Assembly: GCA_027490925.1 (NCBI GenBank)
Contig: JAIXXF010000038.1
Coordinates: 97,756 to 161,755 of the forward strand
Direction: 5' to 3'
Length of the DNA stretch: 64,000 nucleotides
Source of the DNA: Comamonadaceae bacterium
GTDB lineage: Bacteria > Pseudomonadota > Gammaproteobacteria > Burkholderiales > Burkholderiaceae_C
The stretch's first letter is position 1, and each line of letters begins with the position of its first letter. A program made the translations under genes and the position numbers. Of this stretch, positions 53,057 to 59,846 are shown piece by piece. The notes under the pieces are model-generated. The model saw only the letters and a list, made by a program, of their open reading frames with translations. It was not told where the DNA came from and did not search any database.

Positions 53057-53425
53057 ATGACGTCCAACCCCACCAGCAACACGCACCACCTCACCAGCGA
53101 CGCCCCGTCGGCGGCCGAACCGGCGCTGGCGGCCACCCGCGCCCCGGTCCACAACACGCTGGACCATGCCAACACCCATGTGAGAGAGCTGCAAAGCAGC
53201 CTCAAGCCCGCGCTGGAACACCTGGTCGAACATGTCCAGCACACACTGCGACATGGACTGGACTCGGTGACCGAATCCCGAAAGCAAGCGCAAAAGTCGC
53301 TCGCTCGTGGCGCCGACGCGACCGCGCGCTACGTGGCCGAGCAACCGGTGAAGTCGGTGCTCCTGGCAGCGGCCACCGGTGCCGCTGTCACGGCGCTGCT
53401 GATCGCGCTCACCCGCCGTCGCTGA
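53057..53425 (+). CDS. YqjD/ElaB-like (DUF883) membrane-anchored protein
   Basis: The 122-residue protein has a flexible N-terminus, a long helical region (VRELQSSLKPALEHLVEHVQ, SVTESRKQAQKSLARGADAT) and a C-terminal membrane helix (VLLAAATGAAVTALLIALTRRR). This layout matches YqjD/ElaB proteins, which tether ribosomes to the inner membrane in stationary phase in E. coli. Here that role is inferred from layout only. A YqjE-like gene follows 20 bases later, mirroring the E. coli yqjD-yqjE order. Confidence 0.8.
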   Translation: MTSNPTSNTHHLTSDAPSAAEPALAATRAPVHNTLDHANTHVRELQSSLKPALEHLVEHVQHTLRHGLDSVTESRKQAQKSLARGADATARYVAEQPVKSVLLAAATGAAVTALLIALTRRR

Positions 53426-53444
53426 ACGCCGCACCCGCACGGCC

Positions 53445-53945
53445 ATGCTGTCGCCCTGGTTGTCGTTGCTGCTGAACCGGCCCGAACTGGTGGTCGACCA
53501 TCTGGCAGCTTACGCGGAACTGGCCAGCGAAGAAGCCCATGCAGCGGCCCACGCCTGGATTCGGCTGGCCGCTGCCTGGACGTTCGCTGTGCTGATGGCG
53601 GCGGTGGCGGTGGCCTTGGCTGGCACCGCGGTCATGCTGGCAGCGGCGCAGTCCTCGCACCCCTGGGTCTGGCTGGCCTGGGTGGCTGTGCCACTCACAG
53701 CCGCAGCGCTGGCGCTGGCTGCCTGGACCTGGGCCCGGCGGATGCCGGCGACCACGGGCTTTGACACCCTTCGGCAGCAATGGCAGGCCGACCGGCAAGC
53801 CTTCCTGCCACCACACCCACCCTCGCCACGGCCTTCACAGGACCCGTTCCCCCCGCGAATGGCCCCGACCCAGCCACAGCCCCAGGCCAACGCCCCCAGC
53901 ACCGCGCCCACGACAGAGCCCTTGGTGACCCATGCGCCCGACTGA
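53445..53945 (+). CDS. YqjE-like phage-holin family protein (DUF1469)
   Basis: The 166-residue protein has two membrane helices (AAWTFAVLMAAVAVALAGTAVML and VWLAWVAVPLTAAALALAAWTW) after an N-terminal helix, the YqjE/DUF1469 pattern, and then a 60-residue Pro/Gln/Thr-rich tail (PPHPPSPRPSQDPFPPRMAP) that is longer than usual. The family is named for similarity to holins, but the YqjE branch is an envelope protein of unknown role. It overlaps the next gene by 14 bases. Confidence 0.75.
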   Translation: MLSPWLSLLLNRPELVVDHLAAYAELASEEAHAAAHAWIRLAAAWTFAVLMAAVAVALAGTAVMLAAAQSSHPWVWLAWVAVPLTAAALALAAWTWARRMPATTGFDTLRQQWQADRQAFLPPHPPSPRPSQDPFPPRMAPTQPQPQANAPSTAPTTEPLVTHAPD

Positions 53946-54399
53946 ACACCGAGGCGGTGGGTCCGCACTGGAGCGGCTGCAGAAAAGCCGACTCGCCTTG
54001 TCTGCGGCATTGGCTGGGCCCAGCCCCGCGGCCACCGACACGGGTAACGGTACGAACAACAAAAGCAGCCACTCAACCGGTCGCGAAGCCACCCACACCC
54101 GCCACCAGCCAGGCCACCAGCCCCGCCACACCGCGCCGAAGGGCGTGTCAGCCATCGCCTGGCCACTGCTGAGTTGGACCGCACAACGCTGGTGGCGGCG
54201 CCACCCGGCAAGCGCTGTGGTCGAGGCAGCCACGCCATTGCTGGCGCATTGCGCCCGACAGCGGCCGTTTCAACTGCTGGGCTGGTCCGCTGTGGCGGGT
54301 GCGGTGTTGGTGCTGACGCGCCCATGGCGCAGGGTCTCGGCCACGACTTGGCTGGGCGCTGCCATCGGCCCCGCCAGCCGCGCGGGGATACGGTGGTGA
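53932..54399 (+). CDS. Hypothetical membrane-associated protein (YqjK position)
   Basis: I do not recognise a family. The 155-residue product has a low-complexity Thr/His/Gly-rich part (residues ~30-70), a basic stretch (WTAQRWWRRHPASAVVEAAT) and a hydrophobic segment (FQLLGWSAVAGAVLVLTRPW) followed by a basic end. In E. coli a third gene, yqjK, follows yqjD-yqjE; the basic RWWRRHP segment and late hydrophobic helix are compatible with that position. It overlaps the YqjE-like gene by 14 bases. Confidence 0.6.
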   Translation: MRPTEHRGGGSALERLQKSRLALSAALAGPSPAATDTGNGTNNKSSHSTGREATHTRHQPGHQPRHTAPKGVSAIAWPLLSWTAQRWWRRHPASAVVEAATPLLAHCARQRPFQLLGWSAVAGAVLVLTRPWRRVSATTWLGAAIGPASRAGIRW

Positions 54400-54626
54400 C
54401 GGCGACAGACAAGCAAGCACCGGTGACAGTGGCGGTGTGGGCGGGCGAGACGCCAATTACGGGACCACGGGACCACGGGACCGAGAACACAGTGTGGGGC
54501 CACACGGCCGTGCACGCCCCGGTCACAAAAATGGGCGATGATGTCAAGCTATGCAGCGGCAGCCTGGCGTGGTGCGGTCAGTCCGCCGGTATGTCTCCAC
54601 GCACCGAACCAACCCGAGAACACAAC

Positions 54627-54941
54627 ATGAAACACTTTCGAGCCCTCGCCCTCGCAGCCCTGACGGGCGCCTCCCTGCTGTCGGTGGGCTGTGCCGTCGT
54701 GCGCGAACAGCAGACCGCTGGCGCCTATGTGGACGACGTGGCCATCACCACCTCGATCAAAGCGCGCTTTGTGGAAGACAAAACCGTGGCAGCGACCGCC
54801 ATCAGCGTGGAAACGCTCAACGGCAACGTGCAGTTGTCGGGCTTTGCCAAGAGCAACGCCGAGCGTAACCAAGCCGAAGCGATTGCCCGCAGCACCAAGC
54901 ATGTGAAATCGGTGCGCAACGACGTCGTCGTGCGCCCCTGA
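54627..54941 (+). CDS. BON-domain lipoprotein (104 aa)
   Basis: The protein starts at the ATG at 54627 and has a lipobox signal (LLSVGC, Cys near residue 20). The mature part has one BON domain: AYVDDVAITTSIKARFVEDK, then VAATAISVETLNGNVQLSGFA and STKHVKSVRNDVVV. BON proteins of the OsmY/DolP group bind phospholipid membranes and help outer-membrane integrity under osmotic stress. It is a single gene ended by a strong terminator. Confidence 0.9.
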   Translation: MKHFRALALAALTGASLLSVGCAVVREQQTAGAYVDDVAITTSIKARFVEDKTVAATAISVETLNGNVQLSGFAKSNAERNQAEAIARSTKHVKSVRNDVVVRP

Positions 54942-54978
54942 GACCTCACTGGCGGGGACCTGTCCCCACAGCCGATGG

Positions 54979-55019
54979 AAAGCCCGAGCCCATCCGATCG
55001 TGGAGGCCTCGGGCTTTTT
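54979..55019. terminator. Terminator after the BON-domain gene
   Basis: AAAGCCCGAG and CTCGGGCTTT form a perfect 10-bp stem around a 20-nt loop, followed by TT. It can also serve the convergent SIMPL gene because AAA precedes it on the other side. Confidence 0.8.
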
Positions 55020-55062
55020 CATGGGGCGGCGACAGATGCACGGAAACCGCCGCCCCCTTCGC

Positions 55063-55824
55063 TCACTTGAGCTGCACCGAGCCTGACACCGTGACCTGCA
55101 CCTGGCTCTTGCCCGCTTCAGCGGGCACGGCCGCATCGGCCTCGACCAGGGCAGCCGACTTCGCCATCATGCGCAAACGGGGCGCGTAGGTCTGGTCGTT
55201 GGCGCCCACCGTCACCTCGCGCAGCGTGTAACCCGACAGCCCAAAGCCCTTGGCGATGTCGGCCGCCTTGGCGCGAAAGCGCTCGATCGCCTGGGCCTGG
55301 GCTTCGGCCTCGGCCTTGGCGCGCTGTTCCCGACTCAGACCGAAATTGACGCTGCCCAGCGTGAGGGTGGACACTTTGCCCGCAGTGCCGGTGATGCGGG
55401 CGAAGTCCCGGCCCTCCAGCACCAGCTCCACAGAGCCCTGCCAACCGTTGACCTTGCCGTCTTTGCCATACCGCGGGTAAAGGCCAAAGTTGCCGGTGCG
55501 CACGTCGAGTTGGCCGGGCAGTGCCGCCTTTTTGGCCTCGGTCAGGGCCGCGTCCAAAGCGGTCTTGAGCTGGATTTGCACCGCGTTCGCGTCGCTGCCA
55601 TCGCGGGTGGTGGTGAGCGAGATGGACAACACATCCTGCTGCACGTCCACCGTGCTGCTGGCCGACAACTGCACCACGTTCTGCGGCGGCGCGGACAGCG
55701 CTTGGGCGCGGGCGCTGTCTGCGGCCCAAGGGCCCCAGGCACCCACCACGCCCCACGCGAGCGCGGTGGCCACGAGCTTCAGCGACTGAATAGGGCGGTG
55801 GGTCAGGGTAACGGCTCTGTGCAT
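55063..55824 (-). CDS. Exported SIMPL-domain (DUF541) protein
   Basis: The 253-residue protein starts at the ATG at 55824, with a signal-like helix (LKLVATALAWGVVGAWGPWAA) ending near ARAQ. The rest is a SIMPL domain: VVQLSASSTVDVQQDVLSIS, AKKAALPGQLDVRTGNFGLY and a late VQVTVSGSVQLK. SIMPL proteins include periplasmic and outer-membrane proteins of the YggE type, which reduce oxidative stress damage in E. coli by an unknown means. A longer open frame upstream is not used. Confidence 0.85.
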   Translation of the reverse strand: MHRAVTLTHRPIQSLKLVATALAWGVVGAWGPWAADSARAQALSAPPQNVVQLSASSTVDVQQDVLSISLTTTRDGSDANAVQIQLKTALDAALTEAKKAALPGQLDVRTGNFGLYPRYGKDGKVNGWQGSVELVLEGRDFARITGTAGKVSTLTLGSVNFGLSREQRAKAEAEAQAQAIERFRAKAADIAKGFGLSGYTLREVTVGANDQTYAPRLRMMAKSAALVEADAAVPAEAGKSQVQVTVSGSVQLK

Positions 55825-55898
55825 GGTGGCGGCCTTGTGAAGTGAAAACGAAAAAACATCGACGATACCCAACCTGTGGCGTCGGGGTGCGTCACGGT

Positions 55899-56258
55899 TC
55901 AGCGCCGGAGGTCGCCGGGGCGGTCGTTGCCACGGGCTTCCTGGATGATTTGCTGACGCATTGCAGCGCGTTCTTCGGGCGACATCCGCCACGCCCCGGT
56001 CGGTTGGACCTGCCCCAGTGCAGCGCTCCCACGCAGCGCAGACCGCAGGTCATGACGCAGTTCTTGACGCCCGGACCGCTGCTGGGCACGGTCCTCGTCT
56101 GACGCCGCGGGCTGTTGCGCATCCGCTGGCCCTGCAGACAGTAGCCAGGCGGTCAAACACGCCACAGCGACAGCCGTGCGGGGTGGGTTGGCGACGCGTC
56201 GGCCGCTTGCGGGGCTTTGGTGGGTTCTGAGGCTTCGTGCGCTTTGCGGCTGTTCCAT
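55899..56258 (-). CDS. Exported hypothetical protein (119 aa)
   Basis: Starting at the ATG at 56258, the protein has an Arg-rich leader and a signal-type helix (TAVAVACLTAWLLSAGPADA, cut before QQPA), then a charged helical mature part (RQELRHDLRSALRGSAALG) and a WRMSPEERAAMRQQIIQEAR ending. MSPEER-(R)QLRQ endings occur in small betaproteobacterial exported proteins of unknown role; I infer a relationship. The start is uncertain; ATG 56330 is also possible. Confidence 0.6.
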   Translation of the reverse strand: MEQPQSARSLRTHQSPASGRRVANPPRTAVAVACLTAWLLSAGPADAQQPAASDEDRAQQRSGRQELRHDLRSALRGSAALGQVQPTGAWRMSPEERAAMRQQIIQEARGNDRPGDLRR

Positions 56259-56451
56259 GGCAATTGGCGGCGCTTGCCGACTCCGTGCTGGGCGAATTCG
56301 GTGATTCGTTAAGAACAAAGATGTACGCATTTTGGCGTACCGGCGGCGTCGCGCCAGGGTTTTTGTAACAGTGTGTCAAACTGGCCAGACCACGCCGCCC
56401 GCAGCGAGCAGCCCCTGCACAATGTGTTGGTTACCACTGCACGAACGCCCC

Positions 56452-57186
56452 ATGAGCACCACCGCCACGCGCCCCGACCGGATCCTCGTCACCGACGACG
56501 ACGCCCGCATCCGGGACCTGTTGCGCCGTTACCTGGCCCAAGAGGGGTTTGAGGTCGTGGTCGCCGAAGACGGCAAGGCGCTGACCCGGGTGCTGCTGCG
56601 AGACTCGGTGGACCTCATCGTGCTGGACCTGATGATGCCGGGGGAAGACGGTCTGACCATCTGCCGCCGTTTGCGTGCAGCCAACGACCGCACGCCGATC
56701 ATCATGCTGACCGCCAAGGGCGAAGACGTCGACCGCATCGTGGGCCTGGAGGTCGGCGCGGACGACTACCTGGCCAAGCCCTTCAATCCGCGCGAGCTGC
56801 TGGCGCGCATCCACGCCGTGTTGCGCCGCCGCCCCCCGCCCGAGGTGCCGGGCGCGCCGTCGAGCGACGACGCCACGGTGTCGTTCGGCCCATTCGTGTT
56901 TGACATGGGCCAACGCACCCTGCACAAGAACGGCGAAGAAGTGCCTCTGACCACGGGCGAGTTCGCCATGCTCAAAGCGCTGGTGCGCCACCCGCGCCAG
57001 CCCATGTCGCGCGAGAAGCTGGCGCAGCTGGCGCGAGGCCGCGGCTTTGAGCCTTTCGACCGCAGCCTGGACGTGCAGGTGTCGCGACTGCGCAAAATGA
57101 TCGAGACCGACCCCACCGCCCCGCGCCACATCCAGACCGTGTGGGGTGTGGGGTATGTGTTCGTACCGGACGGCACCAGCCCCTGA
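56452..57186 (+). CDS. ompR: OmpR-family response regulator
   Basis: The 244-residue regulator starts at the ATG at 56452. The receiver has DDDARIRDLLRRYLAQEGF, phosphoacceptor Asp59 in IVLDLMMPGEDG and Lys near residue 109 in YLAKPFNPREL. The C-terminal winged helix has DMGQRTLHKNGEEVPLTTGE, SREKLAQLARGRGFEPFDRS and LDVQVSRLRKMIE. The RGRGFEPFDRSLD segment is that of OmpR. The next gene, encoding the kinase, begins 2 bases after the stop, so the two form a two-component operon. Confidence 0.92.
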   Translation: MSTTATRPDRILVTDDDARIRDLLRRYLAQEGFEVVVAEDGKALTRVLLRDSVDLIVLDLMMPGEDGLTICRRLRAANDRTPIIMLTAKGEDVDRIVGLEVGADDYLAKPFNPRELLARIHAVLRRRPPPEVPGAPSSDDATVSFGPFVFDMGQRTLHKNGEEVPLTTGEFAMLKALVRHPRQPMSREKLAQLARGRGFEPFDRSLDVQVSRLRKMIETDPTAPRHIQTVWGVGYVFVPDGTSP

Positions 57187-57187
57187 C

Positions 57188-58531
57188 ATGGCGCGACCCG
57201 GCTTGAAACTGCAGGTCGGCCTGAGCCTGTTCTGGCGCACCTTTGTGATGCTGGCGGGTCTGTTGATCGGCAGCATCGTGCTGTGGCAGCAGACCTTCAA
57301 GGCGCTTGAATTAGAGCCCCGCGCCATCCAAAGCGCCAAGCAGATCGCCTCGCTGGTGAACCTGACGCGCGCCGCGCTGGTGTACGCCGACGCCATCGCG
57401 CGCGTGTCGCTGATCAAGGCCCTGGCGGACCAAGAGGGGCTGGGCATCACCCCGCGCGAGCCCGGTGACCGATACACCCGCTTCGCACACGACCACTTCA
57501 GCGAACGCATCAGCATCGAACTCACCAACACCTTGGGGCCAGGCACCGTGGTCGCCAGCGAGGTCAACGGCGAGGCGGGGCTGTGGGTGGGTTTCAACAT
57601 CGAGGGCGACGACTACTGGCTGTTCACGGACCCAGAACGCATCGGCCCGTTGGGCAGCAAGACGTGGTTGATCTGGCTGACGGGTGCGGTCGGCTTGTCG
57701 CTGGCGGGGGCGGCGCTGATGGCGCGCTACATCAACCGCCCGCTGAAGCAGCTTTCGCTCGCTGCCAACCGCCTGCGCGATGGCGATTTCGCCGCTGTAC
57801 GGCTGGACGAAAGCACGTTGACCACCGAGATCCGGCAGGTCAACGTCCGGTTCAACCGCATGGCCGACCAGCTCTCCAAACTGGAGCAAGACCGCGCGGT
57901 GATGCTCGCAGGCATCAGCCACGACCTGCGCACACCGCTGGCGCGCCTGCGGCTGGAGACCGAACTCAGCGTGGCCGACGAAGAAACACGCCAGCACATG
58001 AACGCCGACATCGCTCAGCTCGACGCCGTCATTGGCAAGTTCCTGGACTACGCCCGGCCCGACGCCACGGCGCTGAAACCCGTGGCCCTGAAAGAAGTGG
58101 TGGACGCAGCGGCCGTGGCCCTGCGTGACCACACCGACCTGGTGATCACGGTGGAAATACCGCCTCAGCTTCAGGTGCAAGCCGATGCGGTGGAGCTGTC
58201 GCGCGTGGTGACCAACCTGCTGGAGAACGCCCGCCGCTACGGCGCCACGGCCACCACAGGCATTGCGGAGGTCGAAGTGAGCGCAAAAGCCAAAGACCAT
58301 GCCGTTCAACTCAGCGTGCGCGACCACGGCCCCGGCGTGCCTGCCGGGGTGTTGGACGAACTCACCAAACCGTTTTTTCGGGGCGACGCTGCGCGCACAT
58401 CCGCGACCGGAACCGGCCTTGGACTGGCCATTGTGGACAAATCGGTGGCGCGCATGGGAGGGCGCTTCGAGCTGGCCCACGCGCCAGGGGGTGGGCTGGC
58501 AGCGCACATCACCTTGAAAAAAGTGCGTTGA
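57188..58531 (+). CDS. envZ: EnvZ-type sensor histidine kinase
   Basis: The 447-residue inner-membrane kinase has two membrane helices (FVMLAGLLIGSIVLWQQ near residue 20 and WLIWLTGAVGLSLAGAALM near residue 160) around a periplasmic sensor domain of about 110 residues, a HAMP segment, the H-box ISHDLRTPLARLRLE with phosphoacceptor His245, the N-box NLLENARRYG, G1 DHGPGVP and G2 GTGLGLAIVD. It is coupled to ompR. The pair may regulate porins or other envelope genes; the stimulus cannot be told. Confidence 0.92.
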   Translation: MARPGLKLQVGLSLFWRTFVMLAGLLIGSIVLWQQTFKALELEPRAIQSAKQIASLVNLTRAALVYADAIARVSLIKALADQEGLGITPREPGDRYTRFAHDHFSERISIELTNTLGPGTVVASEVNGEAGLWVGFNIEGDDYWLFTDPERIGPLGSKTWLIWLTGAVGLSLAGAALMARYINRPLKQLSLAANRLRDGDFAAVRLDESTLTTEIRQVNVRFNRMADQLSKLEQDRAVMLAGISHDLRTPLARLRLETELSVADEETRQHMNADIAQLDAVIGKFLDYARPDATALKPVALKEVVDAAAVALRDHTDLVITVEIPPQLQVQADAVELSRVVTNLLENARRYGATATTGIAEVEVSAKAKDHAVQLSVRDHGPGVPAGVLDELTKPFFRGDAARTSATGTGLGLAIVDKSVARMGGRFELAHAPGGGLAAHITLKKVR

Positions 58532-58553
58532 CGCCCACAGGCCGTCATTTATT

Positions 58554-58613
58554 CGATGAACCACCTTCAACCCCTTGCAGGGAAAAGCTCGGATGCTATT
58601 GAATCAGTAGCAC
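58554..58613 (-). repeat. Dispersed 60-nt repeat, copy F (overlaps the ispF 3' end)
   Basis: On the minus strand the copy reads GTGCTACTGATTCAATAGCA at its head and CTGCAAGGGGTTGAAGG at offset 34. The ispF TAG stop and last residues lie inside the head. Block spacing equals that of the other copies. Confidence 0.7.
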
Positions 58614-59081
58614 TGCGGCGCGGGCTTCGATCGCCAGTCCCTGCCCCACCGGGCCGAGACGTTCGGCGGTTTTTGCTTTCACGTTGACACACTCTGGCGC
58701 CAGCCCCAAAGCCTGCGCGATCGCCGCGCGCATCGCCGGGATGTGCGGGGCCAAACGCGGCGCCTGGGCGACCACGGTGCTGTCCACGTTGGCCACGCGC
58801 CAGCCACGCTCGGCCACACGGCGCATCGCCTCGGCCAGCAGAACCGCCGAGTTGGCGCCGTGAAAAGTGGGGTCGGTGTCGGGAAAATGCGTGCCAATGT
58901 CGCCCAGCCCCGCGGCGCCCAACAGCGCGTCGGTGATGGCGTGCATCAGCGCGTCGGCGTCGGAATGGCCGAGCAGGCCCGTGCTGTGCGGAATGGTCAC
59001 CCCGCCCAGCACCAAAGAGCGGCCGGGCACCAGCGCGTGCACGTCCCAGCCTTCGCCCACCCTCAGCTGCAAAGGGGTCAT
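58596..59081 (-). CDS. ispF: 2-C-methyl-D-erythritol 2,4-cyclodiphosphate synthase
   Basis: The 161-residue enzyme starts at the ATG at 59081 ([20 protein letters not shown]). IspF cyclises CDP-methylerythritol phosphate in the non-mevalonate isoprenoid pathway. It has the metal-binding GxGxDxHxL-like GEGWDVHAL (Asp and His), [32 protein letters not shown] and the C-terminal [17 protein letters not shown]. The last residues LLIQ and the TAG stop lie inside a dispersed repeat copy. The ATG overlaps the ispD stop by 4 bases. Confidence 0.95.
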   Translation of the reverse strand: MTPLQLRVGEGWDVHALVPGRSLVLGGVTIPHSTGLLGHSDADALMHAITDALLGAAGLGDIGTHFPDTDPTFHGANSAVLLAEAMRRVAERGWRVANVDSTVVAQAPRLAPHIPAMRAAIAQALGLAPECVNVKAKTAERLGPVGQGLAIEARAAVLLIQ

Positions 59082-59758
59082 GTTCGGCTCCTCAAAATCG
59101 CGTCGGCCAGGGCAAAGTCGTCGGGGTAGGTCACTTTGAAATTGTGCGCCCCGCCCGGCACCAACCGGGGCCTTTGGCCGGTGTGTTCCATCGCGCTGGC
59201 TTCGTCGGTGACTTGGCTGCCCGCCAACTCGTAGGCGCTTGCCAGCGCACCGAGGCGAAACATCTGCGGGGTTTGCGCCAGCCATTTGTCGGCGCGGTCC
59301 ACCGTCTCGGCCACACGGCCACCGGCTTCGCGCTTCAAGGTGTCGGGCAACCGGTGCGCGAGCAGCCCGCCCACCGCGTCGTACTCGCAAGCGCCAATCA
59401 AGCGCTCGATCGCATCGGGCGTGATCAAACACCGCGCGGCGTCGTGCACCAACACCCAGTCCTGTGGCTCGGCCCGCTGGGCCAGGGCCTGCAGCCCGTT
59501 GCGCACGCTTTGCGCCCGGGTGTCGCCGCCGCACGGCGCCACAGACCAACCTGGGTGCTGCCGGTCGGCCCAGAAACCGTCGCCCGCCGACACCACCACC
59601 AGCGTATGCGCCACCCGTGGCACTGCAACAAAGGCGGCCAAGGTGTGCAGCACGAGCGGCTGCCCCGCCACTGGGCGGTATTGCTTGGGCCCACCTGCGC
59701 CCGCGCGCGCACCGGCACCGGCGCAAGGAATCAGGGCAAAAAAACGGGTATTGGTCAC
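59078..59758 (-). CDS. ispD: 2-C-methyl-D-erythritol 4-phosphate cytidylyltransferase
   Basis: The 226-residue protein starts at the GTG at 59758 ([20 protein letters not shown]); the open frame continues upstream but would overlap the mfd promoter. It has the nucleotide-binding [34 protein letters not shown] and the late [19 protein letters not shown]. IspD makes CDP-methylerythritol from CTP. It is overlapped by ispF by 4 bases, so the two consecutive-pathway genes are coupled; IspE, between them in the pathway, is not here. It diverges from mfd. Confidence 0.95.
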   Translation of the reverse strand: MTNTRFFALIPCAGAGARAGAGGPKQYRPVAGQPLVLHTLAAFVAVPRVAHTLVVVSAGDGFWADRQHPGWSVAPCGGDTRAQSVRNGLQALAQRAEPQDWVLVHDAARCLITPDAIERLIGACEYDAVGGLLAHRLPDTLKREAGGRVAETVDRADKWLAQTPQMFRLGALASAYELAGSQVTDEASAMEHTGQRPRLVPGGAHNFKVTYPDDFALADAILRSRT

Positions 59759-59785
59759 AACGGCTGCGCAGGGTGGCCACCATTT

Positions 59786-59791
59786 TAGAAT
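59786..59791 (+). promoter_or_regulatory. TAGAAT -10 box for mfd
   Basis: TAGAAT lies 55 bases before the mfd GTG, and 10 bases before a strong hairpin. With normal spacing transcription would begin near 59798, placing the hairpin at the very 5' end of the mRNA. Confidence 0.45.
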
Positions 59792-59800
59792 CCCAACGCT

Positions 59801-59826
59801 CACCCCCCGCCATCCAGCGGGGGGTG
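59801..59826 (+). promoter_or_regulatory. Perfect 10-bp hairpin in the mfd leader
   Basis: CACCCCCCGC and GCGGGGGGTG pair perfectly around CATCCA, and TTTGCCTTTT follows. It lies 20 bases before the mfd start. It could be an attenuator-type terminator or a 5'-end stabiliser; the T-run is interrupted by GCC. Confidence 0.6.
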
Positions 59827-59846
59827 TTTGCCTTTTCACAGACACC

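Noticed and set aside
53445..53945. Phage origin for the holin-family gene
   Set aside because: It sits in a YqjD-YqjE-type arrangement and no other phage gene is near, so the holin name is only a family label.
59286..59846. Upstream extension of the mfd open frame
   Set aside because: It runs antisense to ispD and over the promoter and hairpin; Mfd proteins begin near the GTG at 59847.
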